A stretch of DNA of 64,000 nucleotides from Massilia sp. MS-15 (lineage in GTDB: Bacteria > Pseudomonadota > Gammaproteobacteria > Burkholderiales > Burkholderiaceae_D). Position numbers and translations under genes: made by a program. The notes under the pieces are model-generated. The model searched no databases and had not been told where the DNA came from. It saw only the letters and a list, made by a program, of their open reading frames with translations. Where the stretch lies: contig NZ_JAIWIA010000001.1 of assembly GCF_020176695.1 (NCBI RefSeq), forward strand, positions 310,001 to 374,000, in the 5' to 3' direction. Within the stretch, counting starts at the first letter, position 1. Each line of letters opens with the position of its first letter. Below, one piece after another: positions 45,176 to 54,500 of this stretch.

Positions 45176-45703
45176 TCAGAGATGCTTGTAGAAGAAGCTC
45201 GTCGCGCAGAATGTGCCGTCGGGCATCAGCGCAAACTTCGGCACCACGCCCGCGCGCTGCCAGCCGGCCCGCGCGTACAGGCGTTCAGCGTCGCCGCCCG
45301 TCACCGTATCGAGCACCAGCACCGTTCTGCCCTCTTCCCGCGCCACCGCGTCGAGCGCCGCCAGCAGCCGCTGGCCGACGCCGGCGCGGCGCGCGCGGCG
45401 GTGCACAAGCATCTTGGCGACGTCGGCCCGGTGTGGCTGGTTGTCCGGCAGCGCCATGAGCAGCTGCACGGTGCCGGCGATGCGGCCGGCGCCGTCCTCG
45501 GCAACCAGCAGGGCGCGCTCGCCGCGGGCGACGGCGTCGGCCACGCCACGCCAGAACCCCAGCGCCCTGTCGCGCGCCAGCGGCAGCATGAAGCCCACCG
45601 AAGCACCCCCTTCGACGCAGTCGACCAGGACGTCGGTCAACGCCTCGACCGCGGCGGCGGCTTCGCGGGAGCCGAGGCGCCGTACGGTGATGGTGCCGCT
45701 CAT
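45176..45703 (-). CDS. GNAT family N-acetyltransferase
   Basis: 175 residues. The acetyl-CoA motif is RRAGVGQRLLAALDAVAREEG, followed by LVLDTVTGGDAERLYARAGWQRAGVVPKFAL. The substrate is unknown. ATGA overlap with the upstream XRE-cupin gene suggests that gene controls it. Confidence 0.88.
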   Translation of the reverse strand: MSGTITVRRLGSREAAAAVEALTDVLVDCVEGGASVGFMLPLARDRALGFWRGVADAVARGERALLVAEDGAGRIAGTVQLLMALPDNQPHRADVAKMLVHRRARRAGVGQRLLAALDAVAREEGRTVLVLDTVTGGDAERLYARAGWQRAGVVPKFALMPDGTFCATSFFYKHL

Positions 45704-46278
45704 GGCTTCCTCCAGTTCGACGTGACCAGGCTCACCAGGTAGCGCGCCGCCTTGCCGCCTGGATTATGGAAGCTGACCGGCCGGTCCACGCGCATGGCCA
45801 GGCAGTCGCCGGTATCCAGGTGCCATAGCGCGTCGCCGACCGTGATATCCATGCCTCCTTCGAGCATCCACACCTGCCGCTGGATGTCGACGTCGCGGGT
45901 CGAGCTGTCGAAGGCGACCCGCTGCCCGGGCGGGAACACCACTTCGACCAGCTGGATCGGAGACGGCGCCGCGGGCGACAGGTGGCGGCGCAGGTAGCCG
46001 CTCACGGGATCGGTCCATACCGGCTGCTGCGCGGCACGCGCCACTGGCGAGGGCTCGGAACTGTCACCATCAGGCTGCTCGAACAGCGAGGCGAGAGGAA
46101 CCCCAAGGGCGCTGGCCAGCTTGTCGAGCACCGTGGCAGTGGCACTGCTCTCGCCGCGCTCGATGAGCGAAATGGTGGAACGGCCAACGCTACTCCGCTC
46201 GGCAAGTGTCGCCAGGGAGTGGCCACGTTCCTCGCGCAATGCCCGCACGCGGCGGGAAATCACATTGTTGATGTCCAT
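45700..46278 (-). CDS. XRE-family regulator with cupin domain
   Basis: 192 residues. The N-terminal HTH (SRRVRALREERGHSLATLAERSSVGRSTISLIERGES, about 7-43) is followed by a C-terminal cupin (about 110-185: VFPPGQRVAFDSS, QVWMLEGGMDITVGDALWHLDTGDCLAMRVDRPVSFHN). This architecture is typical of local metabolic repressors that bind a small ligand in the cupin. The start at 46278 (MDINNVISRRV) is preferred; a longer frame to 46329 lacks a ribosome site. It forms a two-gene operon with the acetyltransferase. Confidence 0.9.
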   Translation of the reverse strand: MDINNVISRRVRALREERGHSLATLAERSSVGRSTISLIERGESSATATVLDKLASALGVPLASLFEQPDGDSSEPSPVARAAQQPVWTDPVSGYLRRHLSPAAPSPIQLVEVVFPPGQRVAFDSSTRDVDIQRQVWMLEGGMDITVGDALWHLDTGDCLAMRVDRPVSFHNPGGKAARYLVSLVTSNWRKP

Positions 46279-46332
46279 GATTCCATCATACTGGATTATT
46301 TCTTCCAGTAAAGCGGATTCTACAGACAAAGA

Positions 46333-46366
46333 AACACGCCATCCCCATAACAGGAATGGCGTTTTT
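46333..46366. terminator. Terminator between ahpF and the XRE gene
   Basis: ACGCCATCCC / GGAATGGCGT stem with one mismatch, T5 on the plus strand. On the minus strand it lies 18 bases after the ahpF stop, where it ends in a short T run (GTGTTTC). Confidence 0.6.
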
Positions 46367-46384
46367 GCTTAGCCGGACGTCAGC

Positions 46385-47962
46385 TTACGCGGCCTTGGCT
46401 TGCTCGGTCTCGTCTTCCACCGGCAGGCGCATCAGGTAGTCGAATGCCGCCAGCGAAGCCTTGGCGCCCTCCCCCACCGCGATGACGATCTGCTTGAACG
46501 GCACCGTGGTGACATCGCCCGCTGCGAACACGCCCGGCACCGAGGTCTGGCCCTTGGCGTCGACCTCGATCTCGCCGTGCGCCGACAGGTCCATCGTGCC
46601 CTTGAGCCATTCGGCGTTCGGCACCAGGCCGATCTGGACGAACACGCCTTCCAGGTCAACGCGCTTGAGTTCGCCACTGTTGCGGTCCTTGTAGGACAGG
46701 CCGTTGACGATCTTGCCGTCGCCGTGGATCTCGGTGGTCTGCGCCGACTTGATCACGGTAACGTTCTTCAGCGAGTACAGCTTGCGCTGCAGGACCGCAT
46801 CGGCACGCAGCTCGGCGCCGAACTCGATCAGGGTCACTTCCCTGACGATGCCGGCCAGGTCGATCGCCGCTTCGACGCCCGAGTTGCCGCCGCCGATCAC
46901 GGCCACGCGCTTGCCCTTGAACAGCGGACCATCGCAGTGCGGGCAATAGGCCACGCCCTTGTTGCGGTACTCGCGCTCGCCCGGCACGTTGATCTCGCGC
47001 CAGCGCGCGCCGGTGGCAATGATCACCGATTTCGACTTGAGCACGGCGCCGCTCTCGGTATGCACCTCGATCAGCTTGCCCTCGACCAGCTTGCTGGCGC
47101 GCTGGGTGTTCATGATGTCGACCTCGTAGTGCTTCACGTGCTCTTCGAGGGCAACGGCGAATTTCGGGCCGTCGGTTTCCTTCATCGAGACGAAGTTCTC
47201 GATGGCGAGCGTATCGAGCACCTGGCCGCCAAAGCGGTCGGCCAGCACGCCGGTACGGATGCCCTTGCGGGCGGCGTAGATCGCCGCGGCCGCGCCGGCA
47301 GGACCGCCGCCGACGATCAGCACGTCGAACGGGTCTTTCTGGTTCAGTTCTGCGGCCTTGCGGGCGCCGGCCTTGGTGTCGATCTTGGCCAGGATCTCTT
47401 CCACGCTGGTGCGGCCCTGGCCGAAGTGCTGGCCGTTCAGGAACATCATCGGTACCGCCATGATCTGGCGCGCTTCGACTTCTTCCTTGAACACGCCGCC
47501 ATCGATGGCGACGACCTTGATGCGCGGGTTAATCACCGACATCGAATTGAGCGCCTGCACCACTTCCGGGCAGTTATGGCAGGACAGCGAGATAAAGGTT
47601 TCGAAGACGTAGTCGCCTTCCAGGTTCTTGATCTGGTCGATCACGGCCTGGTCCAGCTTGATCGGGTGGCCACCCACCTGCAGCAGGGCCAGCACCAGCG
47701 AGCTGAATTCGTGGCCGAGCGGGATGCCGGCGAAATCCACGCCGATATCGGTGCCCACGCGGCGGATCGAGAACGAAGGCTTGCGGGCGTTGTTGCCATC
47801 ATTGCGCACGGTGATCTTGTCGCTCAACGCGGCAATTTCGCGGAGCAGTTCATCCATGTCGCGCGCCTTCGGCGAATCATCCAGCGATGCAACGAGCTCA
47901 ATCGGCTGCACCACTTTTTCCAGATAGGCTTGCAACTGCTTCTTGAGGGTTGCGTCCAGCAT
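46385..47962 (-). CDS. ahpF: Alkyl hydroperoxide reductase subunit F
   Basis: 525 residues, a flavin disulfide reductase that passes electrons from NADH to AhpC. The N-terminal tandem thioredoxin fold has redox pair CHNC (about 129-132). The FAD-binding [17 protein letters not shown] is near 215, the second redox pair CPHC near 345, and the NADH-binding [15 protein letters not shown] follows. It lies 88 bases after ahpC with a hairpin between. Confidence 0.96.
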   Translation of the reverse strand: MLDATLKKQLQAYLEKVVQPIELVASLDDSPKARDMDELLREIAALSDKITVRNDGNNARKPSFSIRRVGTDIGVDFAGIPLGHEFSSLVLALLQVGGHPIKLDQAVIDQIKNLEGDYVFETFISLSCHNCPEVVQALNSMSVINPRIKVVAIDGGVFKEEVEARQIMAVPMMFLNGQHFGQGRTSVEEILAKIDTKAGARKAAELNQKDPFDVLIVGGGPAGAAAAIYAARKGIRTGVLADRFGGQVLDTLAIENFVSMKETDGPKFAVALEEHVKHYEVDIMNTQRASKLVEGKLIEVHTESGAVLKSKSVIIATGARWREINVPGEREYRNKGVAYCPHCDGPLFKGKRVAVIGGGNSGVEAAIDLAGIVREVTLIEFGAELRADAVLQRKLYSLKNVTVIKSAQTTEIHGDGKIVNGLSYKDRNSGELKRVDLEGVFVQIGLVPNAEWLKGTMDLSAHGEIEVDAKGQTSVPGVFAAGDVTTVPFKQIVIAVGEGAKASLAAFDYLMRLPVEDETEQAKAA

Positions 47963-48006
47963 GATGTATTTTCCTTAAAATTCGTTAAACCAGACCAGAA
48001 AAGAAA

Positions 48007-48028
48007 CGGGCCGCCGCGGCGGCCCGGC
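48007..48028 (-). promoter_or_regulatory. ahpC-ahpF intergenic hairpin (partial terminator)
   Basis: The perfect 20-base palindrome CGGGCCGCCGCGGCGGCCCG (48008-48027) is followed on the minus strand by GTTTCTTTT. It may partly stop transcripts so that ahpC is made in excess over ahpF. Confidence 0.6.
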
Positions 48029-48050
48029 TCCGTACTACTGCACTACTTGC

Positions 48051-48614
48051 TTAGATCTTGCCGACCAGGTCCAGCGACGGGGTCAGGGTTTCCGCGCCTT
48101 CGGTCCACTTGGCCGGGCACACTTCGCCCGGGTGCGATGCGACGTACTGGGCAGCCTTGACCTTGCGCATCAGTTCCGATGCGTCGCGGCCGATGCCATT
48201 GTCGTGCACTTCCATGACCTTGATCTGGCCTTCCGGGTTCATCACGAAGGTGCCGCGCAGTGCCATGCCTTCTTCTTCGATCATGACTTCGAAGTTGCGC
48301 GCCAGGGTGCCGGTCGGGTCGCCGATCAGCGGGTAGTTCACTTTCTTGATGGCGTCCGAGGTGTCGTGCCATGCCTTGTGCGCGAAGTGGCTGTCGGTCG
48401 ACACGCCGTAGACGTTCACGCCCATCTTTTCGAATTCAGGCTGGAAAGCAGCGAGGTCTTCTAGTTCGGTCGGGCAGACGAAGGTGAAGTCGGCCGGGTA
48501 GAACATCAGGATCGACCAGGTGCCCTTGAAGTTCTCTTCCGTCAGATCGATGAACTTGCCGTTGTGGTAAGCGGTGGCTTTGAACGGCTTGATCTGGGTG
48601 TTGATGAGGGACAT
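48051..48614 (-). CDS. ahpC: Alkyl hydroperoxide reductase subunit C (peroxiredoxin)
   Basis: 187 residues, a typical 2-Cys peroxiredoxin that reduces H2O2 and organic peroxides. Peroxidatic Cys47 is in FVCPTE and resolving Cys166 in [13 protein letters not shown] precedes the start. An OxyR site and promoter lie just upstream (48658-48723). Confidence 0.97.
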   Translation of the reverse strand: MSLINTQIKPFKATAYHNGKFIDLTEENFKGTWSILMFYPADFTFVCPTELEDLAAFQPEFEKMGVNVYGVSTDSHFAHKAWHDTSDAIKKVNYPLIGDPTGTLARNFEVMIEEEGMALRGTFVMNPEGQIKVMEVHDNGIGRDASELMRKVKAAQYVASHPGEVCPAKWTEGAETLTPSLDLVGKI

Positions 48615-48657
48615 GTAATCTCCTGTTTTCGGGTGGTTGAAAGATTTGATAGACGCC

Positions 48658-48687
48658 AGTGTACCGACCTGGACGACTTTTGTGAAA
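48658..48687 (-). promoter_or_regulatory. Putative ahpC promoter
   Basis: On the minus strand TTTCAC (48682-48687) and TACACT (48658-48663) are 18 bases apart, 44 bases before the ahpC start. The -35 touches the OxyR site, as expected for activation. Confidence 0.55.
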
Positions 48688-48723
48688 TTGATTGATGCGA
48701 TACTCGCGATTGATTTTAACTAT
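48687..48723 (-). promoter_or_regulatory. OxyR binding site
   Basis: Minus strand: ATAG-N7-CAAT-N7-ATCG-N7-CAAT, matching the OxyR pattern ATAG-N7-CTAT-N7-ATAG-N7-CTAT in all spacings, with 13 of 16 bases. It lies just upstream of the predicted ahpC -35. Confidence 0.75.
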
Positions 48724-48844
48724 CGTGCAAGTATTGCTCTTCCAATTCGAGGGCCATCACGCCGGCACGCCGGCGCAATCCGTGAAGTGTGGACGAAATG
48801 ACAGCGGCGTGCAACCCGCGCTTCGTTTGGGCCGCTGCGCCGGC

Positions 48845-50059
48845 TCAGCTCATGGTGGCGGCCGGCACGGTCTGCTCGCAGGTCGGCAGCACCAGCGTGA
48901 ACGTCGAGCCCTCGCCCGGCCTGCTCGTCACGCGCAGCTCGCCGCCGTGCGACAGCGCCAGCTGGCGCGAAATGTACAGGCCCAGTCCCAGGCCCTTGGG
49001 CTCGCCGTTGCGCGCGCCGCGCTCGTAGGGTTCGAAGATGCGTTCCAGGTCGTTCGGCGAAATGCCCTTGCCTTCGTCGCGCACGTGGATGCTGACCAGG
49101 TCCTGCGCATACTGCACGCTCACCTCGACCGGCTGGCCGCCGCCGTAGCGCAGCGCATTGGTGAGCAGGTTGACCACCACCTGCTCGATGCGGAACTCGT
49201 CCCAGCATCCCTGGACCGGCGGGTGCGGCAGCAGCGACAGCCTGCAGCCGGTGGCCGCGGCCTGCAGCGACAGGTCGCTCACCACCCGCTCGAGCAGGTC
49301 CATCAGCTGGACCTGGCCGGGCCGGATCGACAGCTGGCCGCTGCGCATGCGCGACACGTCCAGCATGTCGTCGATCAGGCGGATCATCGACTTGATCTGG
49401 CGCTCGTCGCGCCGGATCATGGCCTCGAACTGCTCCGGGGCGATGGTCGCCAGGGTGCCCCGCTTGAGCTGCAGGCTGCGCATCTGCGCTTCCAGGAACA
49501 GGGTGTTGAGCGGCGTGCGCAGCTCGTGCGCCACCAGCGACATGAACTCGTCGCGCATGCGCAGGGAGCGCTGCAGCTCTTCCTGGGTCTGGTGCAGCTC
49601 GCGCAGCAGGGTTTCCTGCTCCTGGCGGCTGTGCTCCAGGGCCGCCATCTGGCGCTGCATCTGGCGCCGCTGCTGGTCGAGCGTGACGAACACGTTGACC
49701 TTGCTGCGCACCGCATCGGAGTCGAGCGGCTTGTACAGGAAATCGACCGCGCCCGTCTCGTAGCCCTTGAAGGCGTAGTTCAATTCGCGTCCGGCGGCCG
49801 ACACGAACACGATCGGGATGTTGCGGGTGCGCGAGGTCGAGCGCATCACCTCGGCCAGCTCGAAGCCGTCCATGCCCGGCATCTGCACGTCGAGGATGGC
49901 GAGCGCGAAGTCGTGCTCGAGCATCAGCGTCAGCGCTTCCTCGCCCGACGCGGCCTGGTACACCGCGCGGTCCTCGCCGCGGATCAGGGCATCCAGCGCG
50001 CGCAGGTTTTCCGGCAGGTCGTCGACGATCAGGAGTTTGCTCGGATCTTGGGAATTCAT
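48845..50059 (-). CDS. Receiver-histidine kinase
   Basis: 404 residues. The N-terminal receiver has acidic pair IVDD and phospho-Asp57 (LAILDVQMPGMDGF) with switch Lys110 (FLYKPLD). A coiled coil (about 125-168) leads to the kinase with His178 in SLVAHELRTPLN and HATPase boxes LLTNALRYGG, DEGKGIS and GLGLGLYISRQLA. It has no sensor or output domain, so it probably takes phosphate or input from the hybrid kinase at 51509 and acts last in the operon. The ATG overlaps the CheB stop by 4 bases. In-frame extension upstream would enter cheB and is rejected. Confidence 0.9.
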   Translation of the reverse strand: MNSQDPSKLLIVDDLPENLRALDALIRGEDRAVYQAASGEEALTLMLEHDFALAILDVQMPGMDGFELAEVMRSTSRTRNIPIVFVSAAGRELNYAFKGYETGAVDFLYKPLDSDAVRSKVNVFVTLDQQRRQMQRQMAALEHSRQEQETLLRELHQTQEELQRSLRMRDEFMSLVAHELRTPLNTLFLEAQMRSLQLKRGTLATIAPEQFEAMIRRDERQIKSMIRLIDDMLDVSRMRSGQLSIRPGQVQLMDLLERVVSDLSLQAAATGCRLSLLPHPPVQGCWDEFRIEQVVVNLLTNALRYGGGQPVEVSVQYAQDLVSIHVRDEGKGISPNDLERIFEPYERGARNGEPKGLGLGLYISRQLALSHGGELRVTSRPGEGSTFTLVLPTCEQTVPAATMS

Positions 50060-50673
50060 GGGGTCCTCAGCATGGGAAGCAGGGTCCGGATGCCGGACAG
50101 GGGCAGCACGAGATGCGGCGCGCAGCGGCGGATCGCTTCCTCGGGCATCGCGCTGGAGGAGGCCTCGGCCGGGTCCTGCACCACGGTCAGGCCACCGCGC
50201 TCGCGGATCCGGCGCATGCCGTCGGCGCCGTCGTGGTTGGCGCCGGTGAGCAGGATGCCGGCCAGGCGCGGTCCGTAGGCGTCGGCGGCGGACTCCATCA
50301 GCACGTCGATCGCCGGCCGCGCGAACTGCACCGGCGGCTCGCAGCTGAGCGAGAAGCAGCGCTCGCGCTCGACCGACAGATGATAGCCCGAACCGGCGAA
50401 ATAGATCACCCCCGGCATCAAGGGCTCCTTGTCGCGCGCCTCGCGCACCGGCAGCGCGGCGCGCAGTTCGAACAGTTCGGCCAGGCGGCTGTCGCGGTCG
50501 GCCGGCACGTGCAGGATGCAGACCACGGTGGGGCCGTAACCGGCCGGCAGTTCCGGCAGCAGGCCGATCAGCGCGTCGACGCCGCCGGCCGAGCCGCCGA
50601 TCACGACCAGCTCGATGCGCCGGCCCTGCAGCGCCGGACCGATATCGCCGATGCGGTCGGCCGCGCTGCTCAT
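50056..50673 (-). CDS. Single-domain CheB-type methylesterase
   Basis: 205 residues. It is the catalytic domain of CheB only, with no regulatory receiver domain. The triad is visible: Ser28 (VIGGSAGGVDAL), His55 (ILHVPADRD) and Asp148 (LLTGANHDGADGM). CheB demethylates or deamidates receptor glutamates, but no receptor gene lies here. Overlaps of 4 bases on both sides tie it to cheR upstream and the receiver-kinase downstream. Confidence 0.9.
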   Translation of the reverse strand: MSSAADRIGDIGPALQGRRIELVVIGGSAGGVDALIGLLPELPAGYGPTVVCILHVPADRDSRLAELFELRAALPVREARDKEPLMPGVIYFAGSGYHLSVERERCFSLSCEPPVQFARPAIDVLMESAADAYGPRLAGILLTGANHDGADGMRRIRERGGLTVVQDPAEASSSAMPEEAIRRCAPHLVLPLSGIRTLLPMLRTP

Positions 50674-51512
50674 GCGGCGCTCTTGCGGTAGAGGCGCTCG
50701 CGCCGGGCCAGCACGTCGAAGCGCCCGGCGTAGCTGGAGAACTCGATGCTCTCCTTGCTGCCCAGGCCCAGGAAGCCACGGTAGCACAGCGACTCGTGGA
50801 ACAGGCCCAGCACGCGGTCCTGCAGCTTGCGGTTAAAGTAGATCAGCACGTTGCGGCAGCTGACGAAATGGGTTTCCGAGAACACGCTGTCGGTGGCCAG
50901 GCTGTGGTCGGCGAAGGTCACGTTCTCGACCAGCGCACGGTCGAACAGGGCGCCATCGTAGGCCGCCGTGTAGTAATCGGAAAAAGCGCGCTTGCCCCCC
51001 GCCTTCTGGTAGTTCTCGGTGTACAGGCGCATGCGCTCGAGCGCGAACACGCCGCGCCGCGCCGCCTCCAGCGAGGCCGGGTTGATGTCGGTGGCGTAGA
51101 TCAGGCTGCGTTCCAGCAGGCCTTCTTCCTGCAGCAGGATGGCGAGCGAATAGACCTCTTCCCCGGTGCTGCAGCCGGCGACCCACAGTTTCAGCGAAGG
51201 ATAGGTCCTGAGCAGCGGCACCACATGCTCGCGCAGCGCGACCCAGTATTCCGGGTCGCGAAACATCTCGGTGACGGGAATCGTCAGGTACTGCAGCAGC
51301 TGGGCGAAGCCGTCCGGCTCGTGCATCACCCGGGCCTGCAGCGCGGACACGGTATCGCAATCCATCTCGCGCATCGCGACCAGGACGCGCCGCTTCTGCG
51401 AGGCCCCCGTATAGTCGCGGAAGTCGTAGTTGTACTTCAGGTAGACGGCCTCCACCAGCATCTTCAGCTCGATGTCGAAGTTGTCCGGCTCCTGCGGGTC
51501 GAGCGGCTTCAC
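50670..51512 (-). CDS. CheR-type methyltransferase
   Basis: 280 residues. The N-terminal helical CheR domain (YNYDFRDYTGASQKRRVLVAM) is followed by the SAM-binding domain with LWVAGCSTGEEVYSLAILL, ATDINPASLEAARRGVF and VSCRNVLIYF. It should methylate glutamate side chains. The start codon is GTG (51510-51512), overlapping the stop of the hybrid kinase as GTGA. There is no C-terminal TPR as in many CheR paralogues. Confidence 0.9.
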   Translation of the reverse strand: MKPLDPQEPDNFDIELKMLVEAVYLKYNYDFRDYTGASQKRRVLVAMREMDCDTVSALQARVMHEPDGFAQLLQYLTIPVTEMFRDPEYWVALREHVVPLLRTYPSLKLWVAGCSTGEEVYSLAILLQEEGLLERSLIYATDINPASLEAARRGVFALERMRLYTENYQKAGGKRAFSDYYTAAYDGALFDRALVENVTFADHSLATDSVFSETHFVSCRNVLIYFNRKLQDRVLGLFHESLCYRGFLGLGSKESIEFSSYAGRFDVLARRERLYRKSAA

Positions 51513-54500
51513 ATGCGCTCCAGTGCCGGCATCCAGACCCGCAGCAGCGAGTACAGGCGCGACAGGTCGATCGGCTTGGCCAGGTAGTCGTTGGCGCCCG
51601 CGGCCAGGCACTGCTCCTGGTCGTCCTTCATGGCCTTGGCCGTGATCGCGATCACCGGCAGGCGGTCGAAGCGTCCGTCGGCACGGATGCGGCGCGTCGC
51701 TTCCAGCCCGTCCATGCCCGGCATCATCACGTCCATCAGCACCAGGTCGATGCCCGGCACCTCGTCCAGCTTGGCCAGGGCCTCGAAGCCATTGCGGCCT
51801 ACCTCGACTTTCGCCCCACGCGACTCCAGTGCGCTGGTCAGGGCGAACACGTTGCGCACATCGTCGTCCACCAGCAGGATGGTACGGCCTTCGAACACAC
51901 GGTCGCGTCCGCGCACCGCCTTCAGCATGGTCTGGCGCTCGGACGACAGCTCGCTCTCCACCTTGTGCAGGAACAGCGTGACCTCGTCCAGCAGGCGCTC
52001 GGGCGAACGCGCGCCCTTGATGATGATCGAGCGCGAATACTTGAGCAGCTGGGCTTCCTCGTCGCGCGTCAGGTTGCGGCCCGTGTAGACGATCACCGGC
52101 GGGAACGAGCAGACTTCCTCCCCCGCCATCCGTTCCAGCAGCTCGCCGCCCTGCATGTCGGGCAGCTTGAGGTCGATGACCATGCAGTCGAAGATCTGCT
52201 CCTTCAGCAGGGCCAGGGCCTCGCCGCCGGTGCCGACCGCGCGGATTTCGACGTCGGCGTCGGCGATCAGCTGCACCACGCTCTCGCGCTGGCGTTCGTC
52301 GTCCTCGACCAGCAGCACGCGCTTGATCTTCTGGCTCGATTTCTCCTGCAGCTTGCGGAACACCTCTTCGAGCTGCTCGCGGCTGGCGGGCTTGAGCGCA
52401 TAGCCGATCGCACCCAGGTGCAGGGCCTCGCCGCCGTTCTCGACGCTGGAGACCACGTGTACCGGGATGTGGCGGGTGGCGGGATTGTCCTTCAGCTGCT
52501 GCAGCACCGTTAGGCCCGAGCTGTCGGGCAGGCGGATGTCGAGCAGCACCGCGTCCGGCTTCTGGCTGGCGGCCAGCGCCAGGCCTTCACCGGCGCTCAG
52601 GCCCACCAGGCAGCGGTAGTCGAGTTCGTGCGCCAGGTCGAACAGGATGCGCGCGAATTCCGGCTCGTCCTCGATCACCAGCACGGTGCGCCGGCCCGGT
52701 GCCGGCTGGTCGCGGTCATCCGGGAAGCTGGCCGGCGGCATGGTATCGGCGGGTCCGCCGCCTGCGGCCGGCGCGGCTGCGAACGCCGGGGCCGCGGCCG
52801 GCGCTGGCGCCGCAGCCGGCGCTGGCGGCGCACCGGGTGGCGGCAGCATAGGCGCGGCCGGCGGGGTGGCCGACACCGCGCCGCTGCGCGGCAGGCTGAG
52901 GGTGAACAGGCTGCCCTCGCCCGGCGTGCTGGCCACCGCCAGGCTGCCGCCCAGCAGGTTGGTCAGGTCGCGCGAGATCGACAGGCCCAGGCCGGTGCCG
53001 CCGAAGCGGCGGCTGGTAGTGCCGTCGGCCTGGTGGAAGGCATCAAAAATCTTGTCCTGCTGGTCGGGCGCGATGCCGATGCCGGAATCGCGCACCCCGA
53101 ACTGCACCCAGCCCTCGGGCGTGGCCGACACCGTCATCTCGACCTGGCCGCTGTCGGTGAACTTGACGGCATTCGACAGCAGGTTCTTGAGGATCTGCTC
53201 GACGCGCTGGCGGTCGGTGGTGATCGCGGCCGGCACGTTCGGCGCCACCGTCACGCTGAAGGACAGCGACTTCTGGCGCGCCAGCGGCTCGAAGGTGCGC
53301 GCCAGGCCCTCGACCATGCGGCGCAGCGGCACCTCTTCCGGCAGCAGTTCGAGCTTGCCCGCTTCGACTTTCGAGATATCGAGGATGTCGTTGATCAGGT
53401 GAAGCAGGTCGTTGCCGGCCGAATAGATGGTCTGGGCGAAGCGCACCTGTTCCTCGCTCAGGTTGCCGCCCGTGTTATCGGCCAGCAGCTTGGCCAGGAT
53501 CAGGGAACTGTTCAGCGGCGTGCGCAGCTCGTGCGACATATTGGCCAGGAATTCCGACTTGTAGCGGCTGGCGCGTTCGAGTTCCAGCGCGCGCTGGCGC
53601 AGCTGCTCCTGGGCGCCGGTCAGGGCCGCGTTCTTCATGTCCAGGTTCAGGGCCTGTTCGGCCAGCTGGTCGTTGGTGGCGCGCAGCTCGGACTGCTGGT
53701 TTTCCAGCGCCGTCTGCGACTCTTCCAGCGCGCGTGACTGCTCTTCGAGTTCCTCGTTGGCGGTACGCAGTTCTTCCTGCTGCACCTGCAGTTCCTCGTT
53801 CAGGGTTTGCGTTTCCTCCAGCGCGTGCTGCAGGCGCAGGCGGTACAGCACCGCCGCCATCGAGGCGCCGACCGCCGGCGCGATCAGTTCCATGAACTCG
53901 CGGTCGCGCGCTTCCACCTTGTGCAGGAAACCGATCTCGATCACGCCCTTGATCTTGCCATGATTGTGGACCGGGGCGATCAGGAGTTCGCGCGGCGCCG
54001 CATTGCCCAGGCCCGAGGCCACCTTGATGTAGCCGTCCGGCAGGTCGTGCAGCACCAGCGACCGGCGCTCGATGGCGGCGCGGCTGGCCAGCGAATCGCC
54101 CGGCATCAGGACCTGGGCGTCGTCGGCCTTGTCGAAGGCGAAGCCGTAGGCGCCGATGCGGCGCAGCACGCCGTCCTCGCCGTGCACGTACATGGCCGCC
54201 ACCGCGCCGTCCAGGTAGCGTACCAGGTAGTTGAGGACGGCCTCGGCCAGCGGTTCCAGCGCGTGGATGCCGGCGCTCAGCGCGGCCAGCTCGGCCTGGC
54301 CGGAGCGCAGCCAGTCCTGGTGGCGCAGCTGGGCATTGTGCTCGGCCTCGTGTTCCAGCGTTTCCTGGTAGGAATCGGACAGCATCATCAGCTGGCGACG
54401 CCCGAACAGGGCCAATCCGACGCCCGCCAGCAGGCTCAGGACCAGGAATCCCACCACAGACCAGGTCGTGACGCGGCGCGCTTCGTCATTCCGTTCACGT

